From Vogesella aquatica (lineage in GTDB: Bacteria; Pseudomonadota; Gammaproteobacteria; Burkholderiales; Chromobacteriaceae), in assembly GCF_028548455.1 (NCBI RefSeq), contig NZ_JAQQLF010000008.1, forward strand, positions 124,001-188,000: a DNA stretch of 64,000 nt, in the 5' to 3' direction. How positions within the stretch are numbered: position 1 is the stretch's first letter; every line of letters begins with the position of its first letter. This document shows positions 40,549 to 50,583 of the stretch, piece after piece. Under the pieces are notes generated by a model. That model searched no databases, was not told where the DNA came from, and saw nothing but the letters and a program-made list of their open reading frames with translations. A program made the translations under genes and the position numbers.

Positions 40549-40630
40549 GGTATTCCTTCCTGTCAGGTTGGCCGCAGCACGGCATGACAGGATTGTAAGA
40601 CGATAGCGGTGTGTACAGCCAATATCCTGC

Positions 40631-41587
40631 CTAGCGTTGCAGGTAATCCAGGTAAGGCCGTACCTGCGCCTGTACTGCGGGCTGGGCCAGGTCAGCGGTC
40701 GTTACCAGGGTGGCTGGGGTGTAGGAAACAGCCGGCACCGGCTTTTTCTTCAGCAGTTGGGCGATCACCGTCATGGCGCGCACGCCCATCTGGTAGGGGT
40801 CTTGCATCACCACCGCCTGCAGCTGGCCGCCGGACAGCGCACGGTCGATACGCGGGGAGTAGTCAAAACCCACATGGCGCAGCTTGCCGGCCAGGCCGGC
40901 ATCCTGCAGCGCCTGGATGGTGCCCTCGGTGGTCGACTCATTTGGCGTGAACACCAGGTCGGCATCGGGGTGGGCAGCCAGCACTTTCAGTACCTTGTCG
41001 CGGGTATCGAATACCGTAATGCCGACTTCCTCGCGCTCTTCGATACGGCTGGCAGGCAACAGCTGCTGCAAACGGTCGCGAAAGGCATTCTCGCGCTCGC
41101 GCGTGGAATCGTGCCTGGCCGAAAAGCGCAGCAGCAACACTTTTCGCGGTGCAGGCTGCAGATGGGCGGCGTACTCGGCTGCCAGCGCACCGGCCGCCGC
41201 GTTGTGGGTACCCACATAAGGCAGACCCAGCCCCGGCTGCAGCGGCGAATCCACGATCACCACCCGGCAACCGGCGTGCAATACCTGGCGCAAGGGCGCT
41301 TGCAAGGCGGCCGAGGCGTTGGGTGCCACGATCATGCCGGCAAAACCCTTGCTGGCGTAATGTTCCAGCAGCTTACCCTGTGAAACGGCATCGTTTTCCA
41401 GCGCGGGGCCGCGCCACACCACATTGATGCTCAAGCCCAGTGCCGCATCTTGCGCCCCGCGTGCCATTTCTTTCCAGAACACGTGCGAGGCGCCCTTGGG
41501 AATAAAGACGACGTTCGGCTGTGCTGCCTGCAAAAAAGGCGCCCAGCATAGCCATACGGCTAGCAGGCATAGCATGCGTCGGCTCAT
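40631..41587 (-). CDS. periplasmic sugar-type binding protein (Peripla_BP_4-like), orphan
   Basis: 318 aa with a signal peptide (about 1-21) and a LacI/ribose-binding-like two-lobe fold (GMIVAPNAS, VVIVDSPLQPG, DADLVFTPNESTTEGTIQAL, VMQDPYQMGVRAM). No permease or ATPase gene is next to it; it sits between recB and pap, with a strong AAGGAGG before its ATG. Ligand unknown; sugars or autoinducer-2 are typical for the family. It may feed a chemoreceptor or a two-component sensor. Confidence 0.82.
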   Translation of the reverse strand: MSRRMLCLLAVWLCWAPFLQAAQPNVVFIPKGASHVFWKEMARGAQDAALGLSINVVWRGPALENDAVSQGKLLEHYASKGFAGMIVAPNASAALQAPLRQVLHAGCRVVIVDSPLQPGLGLPYVGTHNAAAGALAAEYAAHLQPAPRKVLLLRFSARHDSTRERENAFRDRLQQLLPASRIEEREEVGITVFDTRDKVLKVLAAHPDADLVFTPNESTTEGTIQALQDAGLAGKLRHVGFDYSPRIDRALSGGQLQAVVMQDPYQMGVRAMTVIAQLLKKKPVPAVSYTPATLVTTADLAQPAVQAQVRPYLDYLQR

Positions 41588-41660
41588 ATCTCCTCCTTTG
41601 CCGTGCTCTGTGCGGTCTACTCAGTGTAGGACGCACCACACGGCGCGTCTGCCTGATTGC

Positions 41661-44600
41661 CTAGGGCACGAACAGCGCGTCCAGCGCTGCCAGCAGTGCG
41701 TCATCCGGCGCATCGTGCCACACGCCCTGCCCTTTGCCATCAATACCGCGCAGGTACAGGTAACGCACGCCGCCCAGGCGCAGCTGCGGCGCGCGCTGGG
41801 CAATATAGCGGCGCAGCGCCACGCAGTAGATCAGGTACTGCAGGTAGTAATGCTCGCGCGCAATGGACGCGGCCAACTGTGCCGTGCCGTAGTCGGCGTA
41901 AGTGTCTCCCAGGTGGTTGGACTTGTAATCCACCAGCCACAGCGCGTCATCGGCAATGAACACCAGGTCGATAAAGCCTTTCAGATAGCCCTGCACCCGC
42001 TCGAAGCTGAGCGTGGCAGCCGCCTCGCGCAGCGGTGCGGCCAGGCCGTGCGCCGGCTGGCACAGCACAGCCTGCAGGGCGGCCAGGTTCAGGCCGTTGG
42101 CCGGCAGGGTGAATTCCATCTCCACGCGGCGGCGCGAAGGCGGGATGTCTGCCAAATGCACGCCCGGGGCCAGCCCGGCCTGGATGGCCGACTGCAGCAT
42201 GGCCAGCGCGGCGTCTTGCCACTGCGCGTCAAAACCATGGCGCTGCAGCGCTTCGGCCACCACCTGCGGCCAACCTTGCGGCCGGGTAAAGTCCACGCGC
42301 TCGAACATATCGTGCAGGCAGGTACCGGCGCGGGCACCACGCGGGAAGGCAAAGCGGTCGGCCAGCTGCTCGGCGGCGGCCACGTCCTGCAGTGGGCCGT
42401 GGTCGTGATCCGGCGTCTCGCCTGCCTGTACCGTGCCGCCGCCGTGCAGGTGGCGGGTCAGGCTGCTGAAGCTGCTTACCCACCACGGCGTACGCAGGCG
42501 GCGGCTCACCGTGGCCAGCTGCGGGGTAAAGCTGTCTGCCTGCAGCGCGGGTAGCGTGTTCATGGCCACGTTCACGCTGCGGCAGTGCACCGCGCCGGGC
42601 TGGCTGCGCGCGTAGGCGTCCAGGTCGGCGCTGATGGCGGCGTCGGATAGCGGCGTGTCCTCCAGGCTGGCCAGGTTGGCCGCATGGCGGCCGTGCAGCA
42701 GCCACGATAGCGCGGCGGTCTGCATCTTTTGCACGTGCCCCCATACGATGTACTGGCGGTGCTCGGCGCGGGTCAGCGCCACGTACAGCAGGCGCAGCTT
42801 TTCGGCCAGGATCTCGCTGCGGGCGGCGTCGCGCGCGGCGTCGCTTACCAGCTCGCCCGGCGCCAGCCACGACTCGCCACCGTCGCGGTAGCGCCAGAAG
42901 GTGGTGTCGCGCCGCTCCAGCGCGCCATCCCACAAAAAGGGGCAGAACACCAGCGGGTACTGCAGGCCTTTCGAGGTGTGGATGGTGACGATCTTCACCA
43001 GCTCGGCGTCGCTTTCCAGCCGCAGCAGCGCCTCCTCGCCGGCCGGCGGGCTGGCCACGGCGGCCTCGAACCACGCCAATAGCGGCGCCTGGCCGGCAAT
43101 GCGCTCGGCTTCCTGCTGCAACAGCTCGGCCAGGTGGCCCAGGTTGGTCAGGCGGCGCTCGCCGTCCGGCAGCGGCAGCAGGCGCGCCGCCACGCCCTCG
43201 CGCGCCATGAAGCCGCGCCAGGCGGCCATAAAGCCGCGCTGCTGCCACTGTTTGTGGTCGTCGTGGTTGGCCACCAGCCGCGCTTCCCACGCCGCCTCGT
43301 CCTCGGCCAGCTGCAACAGCTGCGCGGCGTCCAGCCCCAGCAGCGTGGTAGCGCACAGCACTTTCAGCCGCGTTTCAGACGCCGGCTCGGCCCAGGCGCG
43401 CAGCAGCGCCAGCAGCTCGCCGGCCTCGTGGCTGGCAAACACGCTTTCCTGCGTCAGCGCGACGGCTTTCACGCCGCGGGCGGCCAGGGCATCGCGCACC
43501 GCGTCGCCCTGACGGTGGGTGGCCACCAGCACGGCCATATCGCCACCGGCCAGCGCGCGGCGGCTGCCGCCCTGTTCCAGCTGCGCCTTGTCCTGGCGCG
43601 CCAGCGCCAGCAGGCGGGCGATCTCGTGGGCGGTGGCCTCGGCGGCGTATTGCGTGGCCTCGGCCTTGTTCACGCCTTTATCGCTATCGCTGGCGGGAAA
43701 AGCCAGCACGGTGAGCGCGCTGTCGTCGTCGGCCACGTGCAGCGTGCTGCCGCCGCTGGGCGCGGCGTCGACCTGCGGGTAGTCGATGCCGTCCAGCAAA
43801 AACGGCTGCGGCCGGGCAAACAGCTGGCTCACCGCCGCCACCAGCGGCGGCTGGCTGCGGCGGTTGGTCAGCAGCGTGTATTGCTTGTCGGCCGGGGCGT
43901 CGTCGCGCGCGCTCAGGTAGGCAAAAATGTCGGCGCCGCGAAAGCTGTAAATAGCCTGCTTGGGGTCGCCCACCATGAACACCGGCCGCGCCTGCTGCAC
44001 AAAGGCGCGGCGGAAGATGCGGTACTGCAGCGGGTCGGTATCCTGGAATTCGTCGATCAGCGCGATGGCAAAGTCGGCGGCAATGCGTGCGGCCAACCTG
44101 GCGCCGTGCTCGGGGTCATCCAGCGCGCTGGCCAGGTCGGTAAGCAGGTCGTCAAAGCCACGGCTGCGCGTGGCGCGGCGCTGCGCCACGGCGTGCTGGT
44201 CTATCCACGCGATCATGGCCAGCTTGAGCCCGGCAATATTCTGCGCCAGCTGGCGGCTGTAGCTGTCCCACGCGGCCAGCCAGCCATCCACCAGCGCAAA
44301 CAGCCGGTGCTGCGGCGCGCTGTGGCCCTTGTTGACGCCTTTGTCCAGCTGGCTTTGCCCCAGCCGCGCCAGGTCTTTGGCCTGCGTGGACGATAGCTGC
44401 GGCAGGCTGGCGTCGGCGGCCAGCATCTGCAGCAGGCGCACGTAACGCTGGCACTGCGCCGGCTTGTAGCTGGTCTGCTTCAGCCCTTCTGCGGCCAACA
44501 ATAGCGCACAGCCTTCGGCCAGCGTGGCGCTATCGGCCTGCAGCGGTGCCCAGGCTGCGGCGGCGGCTTCGCGTGCGGCCAGCAGTGCGGCGCTGTCGAT

Positions 44601-45215
44601 AGCCGGGGTGCGCAGATAGGGTTTGGACAGATACGGCCGCACCTCGGCCAGCCAGGCGTCCGGTGTATCGCCATTTTCGGCCAGCACCTGCGCCAGCGCG
44701 GGCTGCGCCACGATGTGCGTGCGCCAGAAATCGTCGGCCAGCTGCTGCAGGTCGGCGTGGTTGTCGGTGGCCAGCTCGGCGGCAAAAGTCTGGCCGCTGT
44801 CGAAGGCGGCGTCGGTAAGCACGCGCTGGCAAAAGCCGTGAATGGTGTAGATGGCCGCCGCGTCAAAATCATTGATGGCCGCCCGCAGGCGCTGCTGCGC
44901 CAGCGGCATGTCGCCTGCGGCCAACCTGTGCGCCATGGCCTGCAGGAACGGGTCGGCCGTCGCGCCGCCGTCCAGCACCTGCTGCAGCTCCACCAGGCGG
45001 CGGCGCAGGCGCTCGCGCAGCTCGGCGGTGGCAGCCTTGGTGTAGGTCACCACCAGCAGCCGGTCCAGCGTCGGTGGCGGCGTGCCGTCCGGCGCATCCT
45101 CCAGCAGCAGGCGCGTATACAGCGCAGCGATGGTCCAGGTCTTGCCGGTACCGGCCGAGGCTTCGATCAGGTTGATGCCCGACAGCGGGCAGTTCAGGGC
45201 GTCTAGGGCTTGCAT
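41661..45215 (-). CDS. recB: exodeoxyribonuclease V beta subunit RecB
   Basis: 3'-5' helicase and nuclease of RecBCD. 1184 aa. Walker A GTGKT (22-26) in EASAGTGKTWTIA, DEFQDTDPLQ Walker B, VTIHTSKGLQYPLVF, and the C-terminal RecB nuclease motif LVDYKSNHLGD. No Shine-Dalgarno is clear. It lies 235 bp after recC, the gap holding a large inverted repeat. Four copies of the window-wide motif lie inside (42266, 42674, 44089, 44917). Confidence 0.97.
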   Translation of the reverse strand: MQALDALNCPLSGINLIEASAGTGKTWTIAALYTRLLLEDAPDGTPPPTLDRLLVVTYTKAATAELRERLRRRLVELQQVLDGGATADPFLQAMAHRLAAGDMPLAQQRLRAAINDFDAAAIYTIHGFCQRVLTDAAFDSGQTFAAELATDNHADLQQLADDFWRTHIVAQPALAQVLAENGDTPDAWLAEVRPYLSKPYLRTPAIDSAALLAAREAAAAAWAPLQADSATLAEGCALLLAAEGLKQTSYKPAQCQRYVRLLQMLAADASLPQLSSTQAKDLARLGQSQLDKGVNKGHSAPQHRLFALVDGWLAAWDSYSRQLAQNIAGLKLAMIAWIDQHAVAQRRATRSRGFDDLLTDLASALDDPEHGARLAARIAADFAIALIDEFQDTDPLQYRIFRRAFVQQARPVFMVGDPKQAIYSFRGADIFAYLSARDDAPADKQYTLLTNRRSQPPLVAAVSQLFARPQPFLLDGIDYPQVDAAPSGGSTLHVADDDSALTVLAFPASDSDKGVNKAEATQYAAEATAHEIARLLALARQDKAQLEQGGSRRALAGGDMAVLVATHRQGDAVRDALAARGVKAVALTQESVFASHEAGELLALLRAWAEPASETRLKVLCATTLLGLDAAQLLQLAEDEAAWEARLVANHDDHKQWQQRGFMAAWRGFMAREGVAARLLPLPDGERRLTNLGHLAELLQQEAERIAGQAPLLAWFEAAVASPPAGEEALLRLESDAELVKIVTIHTSKGLQYPLVFCPFLWDGALERRDTTFWRYRDGGESWLAPGELVSDAARDAARSEILAEKLRLLYVALTRAEHRQYIVWGHVQKMQTAALSWLLHGRHAANLASLEDTPLSDAAISADLDAYARSQPGAVHCRSVNVAMNTLPALQADSFTPQLATVSRRLRTPWWVSSFSSLTRHLHGGGTVQAGETPDHDHGPLQDVAAAEQLADRFAFPRGARAGTCLHDMFERVDFTRPQGWPQVVAEALQRHGFDAQWQDAALAMLQSAIQAGLAPGVHLADIPPSRRRVEMEFTLPANGLNLAALQAVLCQPAHGLAAPLREAAATLSFERVQGYLKGFIDLVFIADDALWLVDYKSNHLGDTYADYGTAQLAASIAREHYYLQYLIYCVALRRYIAQRAPQLRLGGVRYLYLRGIDGKGQGVWHDAPDDALLAALDALFVP

Positions 45216-45313
45216 GCGGTACGACCGTCAAAGGGTTATGAGAATACTCATGCCGAGGTGTCCTGAATCGCTCCAGTCTGGTGGCACGTTAACTAAACCA
45301 AAATCTTTCTTGC

Positions 45314-45422
45314 GCCACGGAAACACACAAAAAGCACGGAAGGGCAGCGTCTATGCGGTATGTCCCTTAGCGTAGATCTGACCGTGCGGTCATGTTCCGT
45401 GCTTTCCGTGTGCGTCCGTGGC
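45314..45422. repeat. 28-bp inverted repeat between recC and recB (MITE-like)
   Basis: Arms at 45314-45341 and 45395-45422, reading inward from GCCACGGA and ending AAGCACGGAA, match at 24 of 28 positions and enclose 53 bp. The 235-bp gap is less G+C-rich than both genes. CACGGA/CCGTG-rich repeats of this look are found in many environmental bacteria, so this may be a non-autonomous mobile repeat. No direct target duplication was seen. Confidence 0.75.
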
Positions 45423-45450
45423 AAAAATCGTTACCCCCGCCAGGGGCCGC

Positions 45451-48400
45451 CTAGTCCTTGTCCAGCTGCAGCGCGCCCACCAGCGGCGCCAGCAGCGTAT
45501 CGGCCAGCTGCGCAAACAGCGGGTCGGACAGCGGCTCCAGGTGGCGGAAGGCCAGCAGGTTGGCCGCGTCGTCGCGCTGCGGGGTGCGGCCCAGGCCGGT
45601 GAAGTCGGGCGACCATTCGTTTTGCGCGGCGCCCATTTGCTTGCCTGGCTCGGCGCGAGCGTAGGCCAGCGAGGTGCGGGCAAAGAACGGCAGCGGCTGG
45701 CTTTGGCCCTGCAGGTAGCGCGCCATCCACGCCGCCAGCAGCGCGTGGGCGTCCAGCGGCTGGCCGTCGCGGCTGCTGGCACCCAGGCGGTGCACGCCGT
45801 CGTCGGCGTACAGCACGCTATCGGGGGCGATGCCGGGCAGGCCTGCGGCCAACCTCACCAGGTGTTCCAGCCACAGGGTGATGAACTCGGTGGCGTAAGC
45901 CTTGCGCGGTACCACGCGCAGCAGGCCTTCGGGGCGCAGGCCGGCCAGCTCGCCGCTGAGCATCACCCCGCCCAGCACCAGCCGTACCGGCTGCGGCGGC
46001 AGGGTGTCGGCCAGCAGGCTGGATGGCAGACGCGCGGCAAAGCGGGCGCTGGCGGCGCGTTCTTGCGCCAGGCAGGCGTCGCCCAGCGCGGCATCGGGCA
46101 GCAGGCCCTGGCCGGCCAGGCGCGCTTCGGCGTGGCGTAGCGGCTTGCCGGCCAGCAGGCTACCGACCAGGGTGTCGCGGATGTCGCTGCGGCTGTCGCG
46201 GTCGATGGCAAACGGCTCGCGCACCGGCAGCTCGTCGGCGTGGCGCGCCAGCTTCAGGCCCAGGCGGTCGGCCAGCCAGGCGCGTACCGGGTTGCGCCAG
46301 AAACGCAGGAAATCGGCCAGCAGCACCACCGGCGGCGCCACGGCGGGCAGCGTGCTGGCAAAGGGCTGCGCGGCGGCGGCCGGCTGCGCCAGCGCGGCGG
46401 CCCATAGCGGCTCGTAGCTGGGCAGGCTGCCGTCGTAGCTGCGGCGGCTGAAGGGCTGCAGCGGGTGGCGGGTGGTGATGGCTGGCGCGATATCGCCACC
46501 GCACATGCTGGCCAGGGTGTCCAGCAGCTCGGCCACCAGCGGCGACGGCGGTAATGGCTCGTCGCTGCGCACGCTGCGGCCAACCCAGCTCAGGTACAGC
46601 GCGTCGCGGGCGGACAGGATGGCTTCCAGAAACAGGTAGCGGTCGTCGAAACGGCGCGAGCGGTCGCCACGGCGCGGGTTGCGCGCTACCAGGTCAAAGC
46701 TGACCGGGCGCTCGTCACGCGGGTAGGCGCCGTCGTTCATGCCCACCAGGCACAGCACGCGAAACGGGATGGAGCGCATCGGCACCATGGCGCAGAAGGT
46801 GAGCCCGCCGGTAAGAAAACCGCCGCTGGACGACATGTCCAGCTGGCGCAGTACGGCGTCGCGGATCACTGCCAGCGGCAGCGCGCCGTCAAACTGCGCC
46901 AGCGCGGCGTCGGCGGTGAGCGTATCGGCAATGCCGTGCAGCAGCTGCAGCGCGGCTTCGTCGGCTTCGTCCACCAGAAACAGCTGCGCCGCGGCGTCGC
47001 GCAGGCGCTGCGCCCAAGCGGCCATGCTGGCGGGCTGCGCCCAGTCTGCGGCCAACCCTGCCAGCACGTCGTACAGGCTGGCCAGGCTGGCGAGCTTGTC
47101 GGCCGCCTGGCCCTGGGCGGCGCTATCGGGCAGCAGGCCGGCAAACAGCGGCGCGCCGTCGCCAGCCAGGCTGGCGGGCAGCATGGTGCCCAGCAGCAGG
47201 CGGTCCAGCCCCCAGCGCCAGGTGTGCGTGGGCTCGGCGGGCAGGCCGAGCCGGGCTTTGTGTTCGGCGTCGCGCCCCCAGCGTATGCCGGCCTGGCGCA
47301 CCCATTGCGCCAGCAGGCTGACGTCGTCGTCGGCCAGGCCAAAGCGCGCCAAGAGCGCCGGGCAGTCCAGCAGGGCCAGTACGTCGCTGGCGGCAAAGCG
47401 CGAGTCGGCCAGCTGCAGCACGGCGCCAAAGGTGGCCAAGAGCGGTACCTCGCGCGCCAGGCGGCGGTCGGCAATGCTGTAGGGGATGGACGGCGCGTCG
47501 CTGCGGTAGCCGAATACGGCGTCGATGTACGGCGCGTAGGCGTTGATATCGGGGGTGAGCACGGCGATATCGGCCGGTGTCAGCGACGGGTCGGCGGCCA
47601 GCATGGCCAGCAGCTGGTCTTTGAGCACCTCCAGCTCGCGCATGGGGCTGTGGGCGATATGACAGCGGATGGACGCATCGCCCGCGCGATAGGGTGCCAC
47701 GTTGGCCGCAGGCGGGGTCAGCGTAAGGATATCGTGCTGCAGGCGCGCCAGCAGGCTGTGGTTGTCCGGCGCCATGAAGGCCGACATGGGCTGCGCCACG
47801 CCGCCGGCCAGCTCGTCGAAAAAGTCGCGCCCCTGCTGGCCCAGCGACGCCAGCAGCGGGTGGCCGCCGGCGCTGGCGTCGTCGTCAAACAGTACCGCCT
47901 GGCGGCTGCGCGCCTGCAGGTCGCCCCAGTAGGCTTCGCTGGGGTTGAGCAGGAACACATTCACCTCGGTGAGCTCGGCCATGCGCTGCAGCAGCGCCAG
48001 GTACATGGGCGCCAGCGTGGCGATGCCGAAGACCGACACGCGCTGCGGCAGGTGCTCGCTGCGCAGGCGGGCAAAGAAGTCGTCCAGCATCATTACGCGG
48101 TGGCGGCCGGGCACCTCTGCGGCCAACCTTTGCCACAGCGCGGCCTGCCAGGCTTCGTCCTCGCCCAACCCCAGCAGGCGGCCGGCTTCCCAGGCGCGTA
48201 TCCAGTCGGGGCGGAATACCAGGTACTGGTCGTAGATATCGGCAATCTTGCCGGCCAGCTCGAAGCAGGCCAGCTCGCCGCCCTGCAAATAGCGCTGCAG
48301 CGGGGTGAACGGCTCGCCGTCCAGCGTGGGCAGCACGTCCATCAGCCGCCAGCACAGCACGTCGGGGGCAAAGGCGGATTTGGGTGGCAGCTCGGGCAGC

Positions 48401-48627
48401 ACGGCCTGCATCAGCCGCCAGCCAAAGCCGGCCGGCAGCACGAATTCGAGGTTGGCCGCCAGCCCGCGCTGCTGCGCCAGGTTCAATGTCAGCCAGCGCC
48501 CCATGCCACGGCTTTGCACCATGATGACTTCCGGCGCGAACGCATCGGCCAGCGGGCTGTCTGTGAGGTGGCTGTACAGAATGCCCAGGGCTTCCAGGCG
48601 GTTGGATTGATACAGGTTCAGCGGCAT
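45451..48627 (-). CDS. recC: exodeoxyribonuclease V gamma subunit RecC
   Basis: Chi-recognition subunit of RecBCD; structurally a dead helicase/nuclease. 1058 aa, starting MPLNLYQSNRLEALGILYSHL and containing SRGMGRWL and LCLVGMNDGAYPR, all typical. First gene of the rec series on this strand. Six motif copies inside (45558, 45845, 46576, 47048, 48119, 48450), the densest cluster in the window. Confidence 0.97.
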   Translation of the reverse strand: MPLNLYQSNRLEALGILYSHLTDSPLADAFAPEVIMVQSRGMGRWLTLNLAQQRGLAANLEFVLPAGFGWRLMQAVLPELPPKSAFAPDVLCWRLMDVLPTLDGEPFTPLQRYLQGGELACFELAGKIADIYDQYLVFRPDWIRAWEAGRLLGLGEDEAWQAALWQRLAAEVPGRHRVMMLDDFFARLRSEHLPQRVSVFGIATLAPMYLALLQRMAELTEVNVFLLNPSEAYWGDLQARSRQAVLFDDDASAGGHPLLASLGQQGRDFFDELAGGVAQPMSAFMAPDNHSLLARLQHDILTLTPPAANVAPYRAGDASIRCHIAHSPMRELEVLKDQLLAMLAADPSLTPADIAVLTPDINAYAPYIDAVFGYRSDAPSIPYSIADRRLAREVPLLATFGAVLQLADSRFAASDVLALLDCPALLARFGLADDDVSLLAQWVRQAGIRWGRDAEHKARLGLPAEPTHTWRWGLDRLLLGTMLPASLAGDGAPLFAGLLPDSAAQGQAADKLASLASLYDVLAGLAADWAQPASMAAWAQRLRDAAAQLFLVDEADEAALQLLHGIADTLTADAALAQFDGALPLAVIRDAVLRQLDMSSSGGFLTGGLTFCAMVPMRSIPFRVLCLVGMNDGAYPRDERPVSFDLVARNPRRGDRSRRFDDRYLFLEAILSARDALYLSWVGRSVRSDEPLPPSPLVAELLDTLASMCGGDIAPAITTRHPLQPFSRRSYDGSLPSYEPLWAAALAQPAAAAQPFASTLPAVAPPVVLLADFLRFWRNPVRAWLADRLGLKLARHADELPVREPFAIDRDSRSDIRDTLVGSLLAGKPLRHAEARLAGQGLLPDAALGDACLAQERAASARFAARLPSSLLADTLPPQPVRLVLGGVMLSGELAGLRPEGLLRVVPRKAYATEFITLWLEHLVRLAAGLPGIAPDSVLYADDGVHRLGASSRDGQPLDAHALLAAWMARYLQGQSQPLPFFARTSLAYARAEPGKQMGAAQNEWSPDFTGLGRTPQRDDAANLLAFRHLEPLSDPLFAQLADTLLAPLVGALQLDKD

Positions 48628-48734
48628 GGCGCAGGCTATGGCGTGGTCATCGACCCCGGCAGTTTAGCATTCTGCCTGCTGTACAAAGCGGTATGATCGC
48701 GCCGCACGACGTCTATCTACTTTGAGGCTTCACC

Positions 48735-49112
48735 ATGGATTATCAGGTTCTGAAACACGCACACGCCGGGCTGGCGTATCTGTCCGTCACCCTGTTTGCT
48801 ACCCGCGCCGTGCTGTCTTACACCCGCCCTGCCCTGCTGCAGGCGCGTGCGCTGAAAATCGCGCCGCACGTGATCGACACCGGCCTGTTGGCCGCGGCCA
48901 TCACGCTGGCGGTGATGGCCGGCCTGTCGCCGCATAACCAGCCGTGGCTGGCCGCCAAGATCGCCGCGCTGCTGGCGTATATCGCACTGGGCACCATCGG
49001 CCTGAAAAAGCTGCACGGCTCGCCGTGGCGCGCGGTAGTGCTGGCCGCCGCCGTGGCCATGCCCATTTACATGATTGCTGTGGCCAAAACCAAGCTGGTG
49101 TGGCCGTTCTGA
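48735..49112 (+). CDS. SirB2 family membrane protein
   Basis: 125 aa, four hydrophobic helices, with the SirB-like N-terminus (YQVLKHAHAGLAYLSVTLF) and a His-containing first helix. The family is named for Salmonella invasion regulation, but its biochemical role is unknown. GAGG lies 7 nt before the ATG. Divergent from recC. Confidence 0.82.
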   Translation: MDYQVLKHAHAGLAYLSVTLFATRAVLSYTRPALLQARALKIAPHVIDTGLLAAAITLAVMAGLSPHNQPWLAAKIAALLAYIALGTIGLKKLHGSPWRAVVLAAAVAMPIYMIAVAKTKLVWPF

Positions 49113-49188
49113 CAGGCAAAAAAATGGCTGGCACAAGGCCAGCCCAGGATGGACAGAGCGTAAGGCGGGTGCCAGGCACCCGCCGGTA

Positions 49189-50475
49189 TTACAGGCCCAG
49201 CTTGTCGCGCATGCCGTACCACCAGGCACCCAGCGTGAGCATGGGCACACGGAACAGGCGACCACCCGGGAACGGGTAATGCGGCAGGCTGGCAAAGGCG
49301 TCAAAGCGCTCGCTCTGGCCGCGAATGGCTTCGGCCATGATGCGGCCGGCCAGGTGGGTGTAGGTGACACCGTGGCCGCTGCAGCCTTGCGAGTAGTAGA
49401 TGTTGTTATCGATACGGCCGGCCTGCGGCAGGCGCGTGAGCGTGAGCGAGAAGTTGCCGGTCCAGCCGAATTCGATTTTCACGTCTTTCAGCTGCGGGAA
49501 GGTTTTCAGCATTTTCGGGCGGATCAGGCTTTCGATCGCGCCCGGGTCGCGCGCACCGTATACCGTGCCGCCGCCGTACAGCAGGCGGTTGTCGCCGGTC
49601 AGGCGGTAGTAGTCCAGCAGGAAGTTGCAGTCTTCCACGCAGTTGTCGCCGGGCAGCAGGCTGCGCGCCAGCTCGGGCGACAGGCGCTCGGTCGTTACCA
49701 CCTGGGTGCCGCACGGCAGGGTTTTCTCGGCCAGCATCGGAATCAGGTCGCCCAGATAGGCATTACCGGCCACCACCACAAAATCGGCAGTCACCTGGCC
49801 GCCAGCGGTTTTCACCACGGCAGCCTGGCCGCGTACCACCTCGGTAACGGCAGATTGTTCATAAATGCGGCCACCCAGCGACTCGAACGCGGCCGCCTCG
49901 CCCAACACCAGGTTCAGCGGGTGGATATGGCCACCCCAGTTGTCCAGCAATGCGCCCACGTATTCATCGGAGTTCACGATGCGCTGCATGCCGGCCTTGT
50001 CGACCATCTGGATACCGGTGTGGCCGAAGCTTTCCCACAGCCTGCGCTTGGCGTCCAGCTCGTCCAGCTGCTTGTGGGTAAAGGCGGCAAACACATTGCC
50101 GTCTTTCAGGTCGCACTGGATGTTGTATTTGGCGATGCGCTCGCGGATGATCTTGCCGCCTTCAAAAGCCATGGCGCCCAGGCGCTTGGCGGCTTCCTTG
50201 CCGTGGCGCGCTTCGATCACATCCATATCGCGGCTGTAGCTGTTCACAATCTGGCCGCCGTTGCGGCCGGAGGCACCCCAGCCCACGCGGGCGCTTTCCA
50301 GCACCACCACGTTCAAGCCGGCTTCCGCCAGGTGCAGTGCGGTGGAGATACCGGTATAGCCGGCGCCAATCACGCAGACGTCTGCCCGCACGCTCCCCGC
50401 CAGCGCTGGGCGCTCCGGGCTGGGGTTAGCCGAATAGGCGTAGTAGGAATTAGTGTGTTCGATGCGCTGACTCAT
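49189..50475 (-). CDS. puuB: FAD-dependent oxidoreductase, gamma-glutamylputrescine oxidase-like
   Basis: 428-aa DAO-family flavoenzyme; closest in appearance to PuuB, which oxidises gamma-glutamylputrescine in putrescine breakdown. N-terminal Rossmann motif VIGAGYTGISTALHLAEAG, SGRNGGQ, and C-terminal SQGCSGHGVT for FAD binding. No other puu genes are adjacent, so the substrate is inferred. Alternative in-frame starts up to 50502 exist; 50475 (MSQRIEHTNSYYA) fits the family. Confidence 0.82.
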   Translation of the reverse strand: MSQRIEHTNSYYAYSANPSPERPALAGSVRADVCVIGAGYTGISTALHLAEAGLNVVVLESARVGWGASGRNGGQIVNSYSRDMDVIEARHGKEAAKRLGAMAFEGGKIIRERIAKYNIQCDLKDGNVFAAFTHKQLDELDAKRRLWESFGHTGIQMVDKAGMQRIVNSDEYVGALLDNWGGHIHPLNLVLGEAAAFESLGGRIYEQSAVTEVVRGQAAVVKTAGGQVTADFVVVAGNAYLGDLIPMLAEKTLPCGTQVVTTERLSPELARSLLPGDNCVEDCNFLLDYYRLTGDNRLLYGGGTVYGARDPGAIESLIRPKMLKTFPQLKDVKIEFGWTGNFSLTLTRLPQAGRIDNNIYYSQGCSGHGVTYTHLAGRIMAEAIRGQSERFDAFASLPHYPFPGGRLFRVPMLTLGAWWYGMRDKLGL

Positions 50476-50583
50476 GAGGTATCCCATCCATTTTTTAAAC
50501 ACTTGCGGCCAACAGGCGCGGGTTTATGCTTGGATTATGCGCAAGCGCCCACACTTTGTCTAATATGTTAAACGGCCATGTCG

